A stretch of DNA of 64,000 nt from SCGC-AG-212-J23 sp035649175 (GCA_035649175.1 DASRKB010000084.1:1-64000), one strand, 5' to 3'. Positions 17,515-25,401 are shown, counted from the stretch's first letter. Numbers and translations are program-made. The notes: generated from the sequence alone by a model not told the origin.

Positions 17515-18420
17515 ATGGTAGCAGCGCTTTCCTGGGCAGCGCGCCTGAAGGCAGGCCTCGCGCGCACGCGGGAGGTGCTCAACACGCCCGTCTCCGAGCT
17601 TTTTGCGCGCCCGCGCCTCGACGCGTCGGCCTACGAGGAGATCGAGAGCGCGCTGCTGCAGGCTGATTGCGGTGTCGAGGCGACGCAGTGGCTGATCGAA
17701 TCCCTGCGCAGGCAGGCGCTTGCCGACGGTCCCGCGCTAAAGCGCGCGCTGAAGGATGCGGTCGCGGCGCTTCTCGCGCCGCTGCAGCGATCGCTCGACC
17801 TCGGCGTCGCCAAGCCGCTCGTCATCATGGTCGCCGGGGTGAACGGCTCCGGCAAGACCACCTCGATCGGCAAGCTCGCGAAGTGGCTCCAGGCTCAAGG
17901 TAAGACGGTGCTGCTCGCCGCGGGTGATACCTTCCGTGCCGCGGCCCGCGAGCAACTCGTGGTGTGGGGCGAGCGCAATGGCATCCCGGTGATCGCCCAG
18001 GGCTCGGGCGACCCTGGCGCCGTCGTGTTCGACGCACTCGCTGCTGCGCGTGCGCGCGGCGTCGAGGCGGTGATCGCCGACACCGCCGGGCGCCTGCCCA
18101 CGCAGCTCCATCTGATGGAGGAGATTCGCAAGGTGAAGCGGGTCGCGGGAAAAGCGCTCCCCGGCGCCCCGCATGAGGTGCTTCTCGTGCTGGATGCCAC
18201 TACCGGGCAGAACGCGCTCGCCCAGGTGAAGGCCTTCGACGAGGCCCTCGGCCTTACCGGGCTCATCGTCACCAAGCTTGATGGCACAGCGAAAGGTGGC
18301 GTGCTGTGCGCAATCGCGCGCCGCAAGCCCATCCCGGTTCTCTTTGTCGGGGTGGGGGAAGGCATCGACGACTTGCGGCCGTTCATCGCGAGCGACTTCG
18401 CGGAGGCGCTGGTTGGTTAG
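17515..18420 (+). CDS. ftsY: Signal recognition particle receptor FtsY
   Basis: SRP receptor GTPase delivering ribosome-nascent chains to the membrane. The N domain begins at once (LKAGLARTREVLNTPVSELF) and the G domain carries GVNGSGKTTSIGKLAKW (G1), DTAGRL (G3) and TKLDGTAKGG (G4 region), ending GVGEGIDDLRPF. About 301 residues: the acidic N-terminal A domain of E. coli FtsY is missing, as in many other bacteria. An in-frame ATG at 17503 is the alternative start. Overlaps ftsE by 8 bases, forming an ftsY-ftsE-ftsX operon as in E. coli. Confidence 0.94.
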   Translation: MVAALSWAARLKAGLARTREVLNTPVSELFARPRLDASAYEEIESALLQADCGVEATQWLIESLRRQALADGPALKRALKDAVAALLAPLQRSLDLGVAKPLVIMVAGVNGSGKTTSIGKLAKWLQAQGKTVLLAAGDTFRAAAREQLVVWGERNGIPVIAQGSGDPGAVVFDALAAARARGVEAVIADTAGRLPTQLHLMEEIRKVKRVAGKALPGAPHEVLLVLDATTGQNALAQVKAFDEALGLTGLIVTKLDGTAKGGVLCAIARRKPIPVLFVGVGEGIDDLRPFIASDFAEALVG

Positions 18421-19063
18421 CTTCTCGGGCGTCGCCAAGCGCTACCCCGGCGGGAAGGAGGCACTACGCGACGTGAGCTTCTCGGTCGCCGGCGGAGAGA
18501 TCGTCTTCGTGACCGGCCGCTCCGGCGCCGGGAAATCGACCTTGCTCAAGCTGATTCCGGCCATCGAGCGACCCAGCGCCGGTACGGTGCTCGTGAGCGG
18601 GCAGAACATCGGCGCGCTCCGGCGCCCGGCGATTCCCTATCTGCGACGCAACCTGGGCCTGGTCTTCCAGGATCAGAAGCTGCTCTATGACCGTACCGTT
18701 TTTGACAACGTGATGCTGCCGCTCTCTTTCTCAGCCCATTTGCCGAAGGAGGCGGCGCGCCGCGCGCGCGCGGCGCTGGACAAGGTCGGCCTCCTGGAGC
18801 GCGAGAAGGCAAACCCCATCCAGCTCTCCGGGGGCGAGCAGCAACGCCTCGCCATTGCGCGCGCGGTGGTGAACCGGCCCTCGGTCCTCGTCGCAGACGA
18901 GCCAACCGCGAACCTGGACGCCGAATCGGCGGCGCGGGTGCTGGACATCTTCGTCGCCTTCAATCAGGTCGGCGTCACCGTCCTCATCGCCACGCACGAT
19001 GCGGCGCTCGTCGAGCGCTACGGCGAGCGCGTCATCCACCTCGCTCAGGGCAGGGTCGCATGA
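18413..19063 (+). CDS. ftsE: Cell division ATP-binding protein FtsE
   Basis: ABC ATPase that with FtsX controls septal peptidoglycan hydrolases through EnvC. 216 residues: Walker A GRSGAGKS near 36-43, Q-loop VFQDQKLL near 85, signature LSGGEQQR near 140 and Walker B VLVADEPTANLD near 158-169. The N terminus MVSFSGVAKRYPGG aligns with known FtsE proteins only if translation starts at TTG 18413, within the ftsY stop region; the longer frame upstream is ftsY in another register. An EnvC-like gene lies elsewhere in this window (34.8 kb). Confidence 0.93.
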   Translation: MVSFSGVAKRYPGGKEALRDVSFSVAGGEIVFVTGRSGAGKSTLLKLIPAIERPSAGTVLVSGQNIGALRRPAIPYLRRNLGLVFQDQKLLYDRTVFDNVMLPLSFSAHLPKEAARRARAALDKVGLLEREKANPIQLSGGEQQRLAIARAVVNRPSVLVADEPTANLDAESAARVLDIFVAFNQVGVTVLIATHDAALVERYGERVIHLAQGRVA

Positions 19064-19953
19064 GGGCGTGGCTGCGCCAGCACCGGCATGCGCTCGCGGC
19101 TGCGCTACGCCGCCTCTCGCGCGCGGCGGCGGTGCTGAGCGCGCTCGTCATCGGAGTAGCGCTGTCTCTCCCGGTGGGCAGCTACGCGCTGCTCGAAGGG
19201 CTGCGCGGCGTCACCGACCGGCTCGCGCCCGAGCCGCAAATCTCGCTTTTCCTGCCGCACGAGGCGAAGCGCGCGGATGCCGATCTCCTGGCCGCCCGGC
19301 TGCGGGCCGATCCGCGGATCTCGACGGTGCGGTTCGTCTCGCGCGAGCAGGCGCTCGAGGAGCTGCAGCAGGTCGAAGGCATCGCAGAGGTGGTGGGCGC
19401 GATTGGCCGCAATCCGCTGCCCGATACCTTGGTCGTAAGCGCGCAGGCCGAGCGCATCCCCGCGCTCGCGGCGGAGCTCGGCAAGCTCCCCGGCGTCGCC
19501 CGCGTGCAAGCGGACGCCGCCTGGGCGCAGCGTCTCGCGGCGCTGGAGGGCATCGGCCAAGTCGGCGTCACGCTGCTCGCGACTCTGCTCGGGGTGGCAC
19601 TGGTCGCGGTGACCTTCAACACCATCCGCCTTCAGATTCTCACTCAACGCGACGAGATCGAAGTGTGCAAGCTCATCGGCGCCACCGACGCCTTCATTCG
19701 CCGACCGTTCTACTACTTCGGGCTCCTTCAGGGCCTGCTCGGCGGCGCCGTGGCGCTCGCCATCGTGGCCGGCGCGCTCAGCCTGCTCAATCGCGAAGTG
19801 CAACCGCTCGCCGAGTCGTACGGCTCGGCCTTCGCCTTTGCCGGACCCCGAGCCGGCGACGCGCTCGCGGTGGTGATGACGGCGGGCGTCCTCGGCTGGC
19901 TCGGAGCTCAGCTTTCGGTAAGTCGGCACCTGCGCAACATCGAGCCGGTCTAA
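19060..19953 (+). CDS. ftsX: Cell division protein FtsX
   Basis: Membrane partner of FtsE; its periplasmic loop recruits EnvC-type activators. 297 residues with a first membrane helix around 25-45, a periplasmic ECD domain (about 50-165, with SREQALEELQQVEG) and three C-terminal helices (about 170-195, 220-245, 270-290). The segment VTFNTIRLQILTQRDEIEVCKLIGATDAFIRRPF is characteristic of FtsX (split here: VTFNTIRL near 188, KLIGATDAFI near 207). ATGA overlap with ftsE. Confidence 0.92.
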   Translation: MRAWLRQHRHALAAALRRLSRAAAVLSALVIGVALSLPVGSYALLEGLRGVTDRLAPEPQISLFLPHEAKRADADLLAARLRADPRISTVRFVSREQALEELQQVEGIAEVVGAIGRNPLPDTLVVSAQAERIPALAAELGKLPGVARVQADAAWAQRLAALEGIGQVGVTLLATLLGVALVAVTFNTIRLQILTQRDEIEVCKLIGATDAFIRRPFYYFGLLQGLLGGAVALAIVAGALSLLNREVQPLAESYGSAFAFAGPRAGDALAVVMTAGVLGWLGAQLSVSRHLRNIEPV

Positions 19954-20010
19954 GCTATTGATGTTGGTACACACTTACGTCTTAGGCCCTAAAGGAACTA
20001 ACTTCCAAGA

Positions 20011-20037
20011 TTAGCACTCCAACTATCTGAGTGCTAG
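20011..20037 (+). promoter_or_regulatory. CIRCE element (HrcA operator) upstream of rpoH
   Basis: TTAGCACTC, nine bases, GAGTGCTAG: 26 bases matching the CIRCE consensus TTAGCACTC-N9-GAGTGCTAA in 17 of 18 arm positions, with only the last base differing. CIRCE binds the HrcA repressor. It ends 26 bases before the rpoH ATG. hrcA itself is not in the window. Confidence 0.9.
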
Positions 20038-20040
20038 AAT
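20011..20040 (+). promoter_or_regulatory. Putative sigma-70 promoter of rpoH overlapping CIRCE
   Basis: TTAGCA (20011-20016, 4 of 6 match to -35) and TAGAAT (20035-20040, -10) are separated by 18 bases. Both hexamers fall in or at the edge of the CIRCE arms, so HrcA bound there would block RNA polymerase. Transcription would start near 20047, placing the ribosome-binding site GGAGGAAAG within a short leader. Inferred from sequence only. Confidence 0.5.
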
Positions 20041-20063
20041 TTTTACCCAGTGGAGGAAAGCGA

Positions 20064-20930
20064 ATGACTCCTCAAGCGGTGATGCCCCTTGGTGCTATGC
20101 CGGTGCCAATGCCGACCGGCAGCCTTGAGTCCTACATCCAGACGGTTGGACGTTTCCCCATCCTCAGCCTCGAGGAAGAGCGCTCGCTCGCCCGGCGCTA
20201 CCGGGACCAGGGCGATCTGAACGCCGCACGCAGCTTGGTGCTCTCGCATCTGCGGCTCGTCGTCGCACTTGCCCGGGGCTACCTCGGCTACGGCCTGCCG
20301 CACGCGGACTTGATCCAGGAGGGCAACATCGGGCTGATGAAGGCCGTCAAGCGTTTCGATCCGGAGCGCGGCGTGCGGCTTGTATCCTTTGCCATCCACT
20401 GGATCCGCGCCGAGATGCACGAGTACATCCTGCGCAACTGGCGGCTGGTGAAGGTCGCCACAACCAAGGCGCAGCGCAAGCTCTTCTTCAACCTGCGCTC
20501 GATGAAATCTGGCCTCGCGCCCATGTCCGGGAGCGAAGTCGAGCGCGTGGCGAGCGAGCTCAACGTCAAGCCCGAGGAAGTTGTCGAGATGGAGACCCGC
20601 CTCGCGGGGCAGGAGGTGGCGTTCGAAGGCGAGCGCGACGACGATCACGCCTTTGCGCCAGCCGACTACCTGGCCGACACGGCGGCGGAGCCCTACCGGG
20701 TGCTCGAGGCCAAAGAAGAGGAGCGCGACAAAGTCCGGAATCTCGAGTCGGCGCTCGCGGTGCTCGACCCGCGCAGCCGCCGCATCATCCAGGCTCGCTG
20801 GCTGAAGGAAAAGAACGCCGCCACGCTCCACGACCTCGCTGCGGAGTTCAAAATATCCGCGGAGCGCATCCGCCAGCTCGAGGCCAAGGCGCTGCAGAAG
20901 ATGCGCCGGGCGCTCCCCGAGCCGCTTTAG
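20064..20930 (+). CDS. rpoH: RNA polymerase heat-shock sigma factor sigma-32
   Basis: 288 residues. Region 2 (HLRLVVALARGYLGYGLPHADLIQEGNIGLMKAV), the RpoH-box region (QRKLFFNLRSMKSG near 140) and region 4 (LHDLAAEFKISAERIRQLEAKAL) are clear (quoted in parts: ARGYLGYGLPHADLIQEGN; QRKLFFNLRS; FKISAERIRQLEAKA). Start ATG 20064 follows GGAGGAAAG; an upstream in-frame ATG would start inside the CIRCE element. Directs transcription of heat-shock genes; the hsp20 gene at 40.2 kb carries a fitting promoter. Located after ftsX as in many proteobacteria and convergent with sco. Confidence 0.96.
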   Translation: MTPQAVMPLGAMPVPMPTGSLESYIQTVGRFPILSLEEERSLARRYRDQGDLNAARSLVLSHLRLVVALARGYLGYGLPHADLIQEGNIGLMKAVKRFDPERGVRLVSFAIHWIRAEMHEYILRNWRLVKVATTKAQRKLFFNLRSMKSGLAPMSGSEVERVASELNVKPEEVVEMETRLAGQEVAFEGERDDDHAFAPADYLADTAAEPYRVLEAKEEERDKVRNLESALAVLDPRSRRIIQARWLKEKNAATLHDLAAEFKISAERIRQLEAKALQKMRRALPEPL

Positions 20931-20951
20931 GCGATCCCCCGGGAGCGGTTC

Positions 20952-21524
20952 CTAGCCGGAGCCCAGCAACGCCTTCAGGTCCGGCGCGAGATCCTGCGCC
21001 AAGCGCTCGTGCCGGACGAGCAGGCGCAGCCGTCCCTGCGGGTCTATGACGTAGGTCTGCGCGCTGTGGTCGACGGTGTACCCGTCACCCTGCTTTCGCT
21101 TTTCGTAGTAGATCTTGAACTCCTTCGCCGCGCGCTGCGTCGCCTCCGCGTCGCCGCGCAGCGCGAGGATGCGCGGGTCGAAAGCGGCCACGTAGTCGGC
21201 GAGCACCTGCGGGCTGTCACGCTCCGGATCGACCGTGACGAAAAGCACCTGGACCCGATCGGCGTCCGTCCCAAGCTCTTTCAGGGCACCCGAGATCTGC
21301 GCAAGCGTGGTCGGGCATACATCGGGGCACTGGGCGAAGCCGAAGAAAAGCACCACCGCCTTGCCGCGGAAATCCTCGAGCGTGCGACGCCGCCCCGTGT
21401 GATCCGTGAGCTCTAGCCGGCTCCCGTACTCCACGCCCGTGATGTCGGTGCTCCTGAACCTCGGCTCCGCGCCGCAGGCAGCGACGAGAAGGCTACAGAT
21501 GGTGATCGACCAGAAGCGCCGCAA
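20952..21524 (-). CDS. SCO1/SenC family copper chaperone lipoprotein
   Basis: Delivers copper to, or reduces, the CuA site of cytochrome c oxidase. The thioredoxin-like domain has CPDVCP (copper-binding CxxxC) and the distal His in VDHSAQTYV. A TTG at 21524 starts a good lipoprotein signal (RRFWSITICSLLVAAC, lipobox LVAAC with Cys17), giving 190 residues; longer starts would run into ctaB without adding a signal. The 5' end overlaps ctaB by 32 bases. Last gene of the leftward oxidase assembly series. Confidence 0.87.
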   Translation of the reverse strand: MRRFWSITICSLLVAACGAEPRFRSTDITGVEYGSRLELTDHTGRRRTLEDFRGKAVVLFFGFAQCPDVCPTTLAQISGALKELGTDADRVQVLFVTVDPERDSPQVLADYVAAFDPRILALRGDAEATQRAAKEFKIYYEKRKQGDGYTVDHSAQTYVIDPQGRLRLLVRHERLAQDLAPDLKALLGSG

Positions 21525-22380
21525 AGAGAAGAGCCAGATAAGCAATGGAGAAGCGGAAGGCGTGCCGCGCCACGGCATCGCTGTAGGCAAACTGGATACG
21601 CAGCGCGTAAGCGAGGAAGATGCCACTCAGCACGCAGGCCGCCGCGAGGTACGCGAGGCCGCTCATGCGAATGGCGTAGGGCAGCAAGCTCGCCGCGAAG
21701 AGGATCAGCGTGTAGAGCAGGACCTGGAGCCGCGTGTAGCGCTTGCCGTGCGTGACGGGCAGCATCGGAACGCCGGCCCGCGCGTAGTCCTCGGTCCGAT
21801 ACAGCGCGAGAGACCAGAAGTGGGGCGGCGTCCATGCGAAGATGATCAGGAAAAGGACCATCGCCTCGACGCCCACTTCGCCGGTTACCGCTGCCCAGCC
21901 GAGCACCGGCGGCATCGCGCCCGAGGCGCCGCCGATGACGATATTCTGCGGCGTCGCAGGCTTCAGCAGCACGGTGTACACGATCGCGTAGCCGACGAAC
22001 GTCGCCACGGTCAGCCACATCGTGAGCGCATTGACGAAATGCAGCAGCACCCAGAGCCCGACGCCGCCGAGGATGCCAGCGAACGCGAGCGTCTGCACGG
22101 GGGACAGCTCGCCGCGCGGCAGCGGGCGCCAGCGCGTGCGCTGCATGAGCGCGTCGATCCTCTGCTCCACCAGACAGTTCACGGCGGCCGCTGCGCCGGC
22201 GACCATCGCGATGCCCAGCGTACCGGCGAGCAGGACCTGCGCGGGCACCATCCCGGGCGCGGCGAGGAACATGCCTATCACCGCGGTGAAGACGATCAGC
22301 GACACGACGCGAGGCTTCGTCAGCGCATAGAAGGCGCGGACACGGTGCGTGAAGCCGGCGGAGAGAACGTGGGTATTCAA
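21493..22380 (-). CDS. ctaB: Protoheme IX farnesyltransferase (heme O synthase)
   Basis: UbiA-type integral membrane prenyltransferase adding farnesyl to heme B to give heme O. 295 residues with about eight hydrophobic helices. The allylic diphosphate site is seen as NCLVEQRIDALMQRTRWRPL (about 68-87) and the second Asp-rich loop as YRTEDYARAGVPMLPV (about 192). Lies between a SCO-like gene and sco, all leftward. Heme O must be oxidised to heme A by CtaA for an aa3 oxidase; ctaA is not adjacent. Confidence 0.93.
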   Translation of the reverse strand: MNTHVLSAGFTHRVRAFYALTKPRVVSLIVFTAVIGMFLAAPGMVPAQVLLAGTLGIAMVAGAAAAVNCLVEQRIDALMQRTRWRPLPRGELSPVQTLAFAGILGGVGLWVLLHFVNALTMWLTVATFVGYAIVYTVLLKPATPQNIVIGGASGAMPPVLGWAAVTGEVGVEAMVLFLIIFAWTPPHFWSLALYRTEDYARAGVPMLPVTHGKRYTRLQVLLYTLILFAASLLPYAIRMSGLAYLAAACVLSGIFLAYALRIQFAYSDAVARHAFRFSIAYLALLFAALLVDHHL

Positions 22381-22405
22381 CGGGAAGCGGGCAAGTCTAG
22401 CATGC

Positions 22406-22900
22406 TCACCCGACGCCGGAGTACTTCAGGAGCCGCTGCAGATCCTTGATCATGCGCGACGGATCCGGGTCGCGCGGGAAGCGCAGCATGAGGTTGCCGA
22501 GCGGGTCGACGAGGTACACATGATCGCTCGCGAAGCGCGGGTCTTGCGCTCGCGCGATGTGCGTACCCTCGATGGCCGCGAGCAACTCCAAGCTTATCTT
22601 GCCCGAATCGCTCACCAGCCAAAGGCGCGCAACTCGGTCCATGTCCTTGCCTTGTGCGCGGCGCACCTGACGGATGAAGTAAAGCTTCTTCTCGCAGTAC
22701 GCATCGCAGGCAGCCGCGTCGGCGGTGACAAGCACCCACTTGCCGCGCAGCGCGGCGACGCTGTCGAGCGACACCGGCTGCGGCGCGAGAAGCTCGCCGT
22801 AATTGCCGGGCCGGCCGGGCGACCAGCCGAAAAGGTACGCAGCGGTGCCCAGGACGATCGGTGCCGCGCACACGAGAGCGATCAGGATGAGCCTGTTCAT
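22406..22900 (-). CDS. Membrane-anchored SCO-like/thioredoxin-fold protein of the oxidase cluster
   Basis: 164 residues: one N-terminal membrane helix (LILIALVCAAPIVLGTAAYLFGW, about 4-26) followed by a periplasmic domain. The sequence CDAYCEKKLYFIRQVRRAQG contains a CxxxC spaced like the SCO copper site, and HVYLVDPLGNLMLRFP resembles the end of a SCO/thioredoxin domain, but the distal SCO His is not obvious. A protein of this type is regularly found between surf1 and the heme A synthase gene in betaproteobacteria; its function is not established. ATG overlaps the surf1 stop (ATGA). The frame is open 23 codons further upstream within surf1. Confidence 0.75.
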   Translation of the reverse strand: MNRLILIALVCAAPIVLGTAAYLFGWSPGRPGNYGELLAPQPVSLDSVAALRGKWVLVTADAAACDAYCEKKLYFIRQVRRAQGKDMDRVARLWLVSDSGKISLELLAAIEGTHIARAQDPRFASDHVYLVDPLGNLMLRFPRDPDPSRMIKDLQRLLKYSGVG

Positions 22901-23538
22901 TCCTTTTCGCCCTTCCGGAACGAAAGAACCACCAGCAGGACGACGGCCAGTGCGGCGAGCGAGTACCACTGCATGGCGTACATCTCGTTCTTCTCCGGCC
23001 CGGAAACGGCGCGCGGCCAGTCCCGCGCCAGCCCGTCCGCCAGGCTCGAGTGCTGCTCGACCACGAACGGCAGCAGGGCGAGTCCCGTTTCGGCGGCGAA
23101 GTCCTCGACCGCGAGGTTCTGGCGCACGCGGCCGTGCGCTGCGGGCCCGGCCTGCAGGACACGCGGCAGGTGCTCGCGCACGATGCCCTCGACGAGCACT
23201 TCTCCCGCCGGCGTAGCGACGCCGGGAATGTGCTCTCGCGTCGCGCCGCCGGCGATCCAGCCGCGGTTCACCAGCACGTGCATGTCGCTGGCGGCGAGCT
23301 TCAGCGGGGTCACTACCTCATAGCCGCTCCGCCCCTGGCGCAGCTTGTTGTCGAGCAGCACCGTGCGAGCAGGCAGGAACTCGCCGCGCACGCTGATGCG
23401 CTCGACCCGCGCTTCGGCATTGCGCTTGTCCTCGGCGCGCTGGGTTTGCCAGAGGCCGAGCGCGATGCCGGCCGCGCAAGCCGCGGCCGCGGCGGCGACG
23501 GCCCAGGGGCGCGGACGAAAAGAGTATCCTGCGGGCAT
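22897..23538 (-). CDS. SURF1 family cytochrome oxidase biogenesis protein
   Basis: 213 residues with two membrane helices, one near the N terminus (about 10-28) and one near the C terminus (about 187-207), flanking a periplasmic domain; this is the SURF1 topology. Motifs: RVERISVRGEFLP, LLDNKLRQGRSGYEVVTPL (about 65-83) and VLVNRGWI (about 92). SURF1 helps heme A insertion into subunit I. Its ATG shares the palindrome CATG with the divergent DUF2909 start, so both genes begin on the same bases. Confidence 0.88.
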   Translation of the reverse strand: MPAGYSFRPRPWAVAAAAAACAAGIALGLWQTQRAEDKRNAEARVERISVRGEFLPARTVLLDNKLRQGRSGYEVVTPLKLAASDMHVLVNRGWIAGGATREHIPGVATPAGEVLVEGIVREHLPRVLQAGPAAHGRVRQNLAVEDFAAETGLALLPFVVEQHSSLADGLARDWPRAVSGPEKNEMYAMQWYSLAALAVVLLVVLSFRKGEKE

Positions 23539-23734
23539 GCGTTACGTCGTCATCGCGATGCTGATCGCGATCATCGCCAGCCTCGCCTCGGCGGCGGTGT
23601 TCATGCTGCGCAGCCGCGGCGATCCTTCGCGCATGGCGAAGGCGCTCACCTGGCGCGTGGGCCTATCGGTGGCCTTGTTCCTGCTGCTGACCCTCGGTTA
23701 CGCGATGGGCTGGTTCCAGCCAGGTCGTTTATAG
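23537..23734 (+). CDS. DUF2909 family small membrane protein (twin transmembrane)
   Basis: 65 residues with two hydrophobic helices (about 3-25 and 40-60) around the loop SRGDPSRMAKALTWRVG. DUF2909 proteins are found next to cytochrome c oxidase subunit III and SURF1 in beta- and gammaproteobacteria; role unknown, presumably oxidase assembly. It is read against the surrounding oxidase operon and fills the whole ctaE-surf1 spacer: its start overlaps the surf1 start by two bases and its stop overlaps the end of ctaE by six. Confidence 0.85.
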   Translation: MRYVVIAMLIAIIASLASAAVFMLRSRGDPSRMAKALTWRVGLSVALFLLLTLGYAMGWFQPGRL

Positions 23735-24598
23735 CCAGTAGACGAAGATAAAGAGGCCGAGCCAGACGACGTCGACGAAGTGCCAGTACCACGCCACGCC
23801 CTCGAAGGCGAAATGGTGGTCGGGCTTGAAGTGCCCCTTCAGGCAGCGGAACCAGATCACCGTAAGCATGATGGCGCCGATGGTGACGTGGAAGCCGTGG
23901 AACCCGGTGAGCATGAAGAAGGTCGAGCCGTACACCCCGGTGGTCAGCTTGAGGTTCAGGTCGCTGTACGCGTGGCTGTACTCGTAGGCCTGCACGCCGA
24001 GGAAGATCACGCCGAGCGCGATGGTGGCCGCGAGCCACGCGAGGAGCTTCGGCCGGTCGTTGCGGATCAGCGCCCAGTGCGCGAACGTCACCGTCACGCC
24101 GGAAGTGAGGAGCAGCGCCGTGTTGAGGGCGGGGAGTCCCCAGGCCCCCATGACCTGGAACTGCTCGAGAAACGCCGGGCCGGCCGAGGGCCAGTGCGCG
24201 CTGAAGCCCGGCCACAGCAGCGCGTTGCTCTCGATCGTGGCGAGGTCGGGCACCGAGTACACGCGCGCCCAGAAAAGCGCGCCGAAGAAGGCGGCGAAGA
24301 ACATCACCTCGGAGAAGATGAAGAGGCTCATCCCCCAGCGGAAGGAGACATCCTCCCAGCGACCGTACCTGCCCCCCTCGGATTCGGTGATGACCTCGCC
24401 AAACCAGCGCACCATCATGTAGATGAGCAGCACCAGGCCGGCGACGATCGACACCCATCCGCCCATCATGCCGTTGAAGACGAACACCGCCCCGAGCGCC
24501 ATGAGGAAGAGCGACGTCGATCCCATGATCGGCCAGGGCATGGGCGAGGGAACGGAATAATGCTGCTGGCGTTCGGAAGTGCTTGCGCTGTGCGCCAT
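23729..24598 (-). CDS. ctaE: Cytochrome c oxidase subunit III
   Basis: 289 residues with about seven membrane helices. Conserved: WPIMGS near the N terminus, SEVMFFAAFFGALFWARVY (about 96-114, with the conserved Glu), HWALIRND and the ending HFVDVVWLGLFIFVYWL (FHGFHVTIGAIML near 234 and WYWHFVDVVWL near 271). Structural subunit of the aa3-type terminal oxidase. 16 bases after the DUF2970 gene. Confidence 0.95.
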   Translation of the reverse strand: MAHSASTSERQQHYSVPSPMPWPIMGSTSLFLMALGAVFVFNGMMGGWVSIVAGLVLLIYMMVRWFGEVITESEGGRYGRWEDVSFRWGMSLFIFSEVMFFAAFFGALFWARVYSVPDLATIESNALLWPGFSAHWPSAGPAFLEQFQVMGAWGLPALNTALLLTSGVTVTFAHWALIRNDRPKLLAWLAATIALGVIFLGVQAYEYSHAYSDLNLKLTTGVYGSTFFMLTGFHGFHVTIGAIMLTVIWFRCLKGHFKPDHHFAFEGVAWYWHFVDVVWLGLFIFVYWL

Positions 24599-24614
24599 GT
24601 TGGTTCTTCTCCCT

Positions 24615-24779
24615 TCAGCTGGTGACGATGCGGACCACCGCCAGCAGCGTCAATACAAAAAGCACGACGAAAAGCACCGCGGCGATCGCGAGGTGCAGCG
24701 GCTTGAGCGGAGCTCGCTCGTGGTCCTGCCTGCGCCGGATGCCGAGCGCACCCCAGAGCACTGTCTTCACCGTCTCCAT
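24615..24779 (-). CDS. DUF2970 family small membrane protein
   Basis: 54 residues: METVKTVLWGALGIRRR, a short charged stretch, then one membrane helix (LHLAIAAVLFVVLFVLTLLA, split here at about 29-48). DUF2970 proteins lie between ctaG and subunit III in betaproteobacterial oxidase operons; no function is known. ATG overlaps the ctaG stop codon (ATGA). Too short to be noticed without the context, but both family and position fit. Confidence 0.85.
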   Translation of the reverse strand: METVKTVLWGALGIRRRQDHERAPLKPLHLAIAAVLFVVLFVLTLLAVVRIVTS

Positions 24780-25309
24780 CACGAGCTTCCTCCCCGGCCC
24801 GCCACCTGGAAGAAGGTGTAGGACACGGCGATGGTGCTGATGTCGCGCGGCAGCTTCGGATCGACGACAAACGTCACCGGCATGCGGCGCGTCTCGCCCG
24901 CGGCGAGCGTCTGCTGCGTGAAGCAGAAGCATTCCAGCTTCTTGAAGTACTCGCCGGCGTGCTGAGGGCCGTAGCTCGGCACCGCCTGGCCCGTGACCGG
25001 CGCGCCGCGCACGTTCACGACCTCGTACTCGACGGTTGCGAGCTCACCGGGGTGCACCGTGATGTGCCGCACCAGCGGCTTGAAGCGCCATGGCAGGTCG
25101 TGCGCGTTCGAATCGAGCTCGATGGTGATGGTCCGGGAGGGGTCGACCTGCGTATTGACGACCTCGTCGGCCTTCAGCAGGCTGTTCACGCCAAGCGCCG
25201 CGCAGATCTGGTTGTAGAAGGGTACGAGCGCAAAGCCGAAGCCGAACATTGCCACCGCCACGATGGCGAGCCGGCGGGAAGTTCGGCGATTCTCCTCTTG
25301 CAGGCTCAT
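24779..25309 (-). CDS. ctaG: Cytochrome c oxidase assembly protein CtaG/Cox11
   Basis: Copper chaperone for the CuB site of subunit I. 176 residues: N-terminal anchor helix (about 13-32) with the conserved FYNQICAALG just after it, a periplasmic immunoglobulin-like domain and the copper motif CFCFTQQ near 123-129. Overlaps the small upstream gene and the downstream DUF2970 gene by 4 and 1-3 bases, so the row is coupled. Confidence 0.93.
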   Translation of the reverse strand: MSLQEENRRTSRRLAIVAVAMFGFGFALVPFYNQICAALGVNSLLKADEVVNTQVDPSRTITIELDSNAHDLPWRFKPLVRHITVHPGELATVEYEVVNVRGAPVTGQAVPSYGPQHAGEYFKKLECFCFTQQTLAAGETRRMPVTFVVDPKLPRDISTIAVSYTFFQVAGRGGSS

Positions 25310-25401
25310 CCGTTCAGCAGCCAGTATTTAGCGATGATGCCGACGAAGAACGCGGCGGCGATCGATGCGAGCACCAGAGCGGTTTTGGCGTTCTTGCTCA
25401 C
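25306..25401 (-). CDS. Cytochrome oxidase small assembly protein (31 residues)
   Basis: GTG start overlapping the ctaD stop (GTGA) and stop overlapping the ctaG start (ATGA). The product MSKNAKTALVLASIAAAFF... is a basic N terminus plus one membrane helix and the ending YWLLNG. Small single-helix proteins of this kind occur between ctaD and ctaG in betaproteobacteria and are annotated as oxidase small assembly proteins. The double coupling and position support it despite its size. Confidence 0.75.
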   Translation of the reverse strand: MSKNAKTALVLASIAAAFFVGIIAKYWLLNG

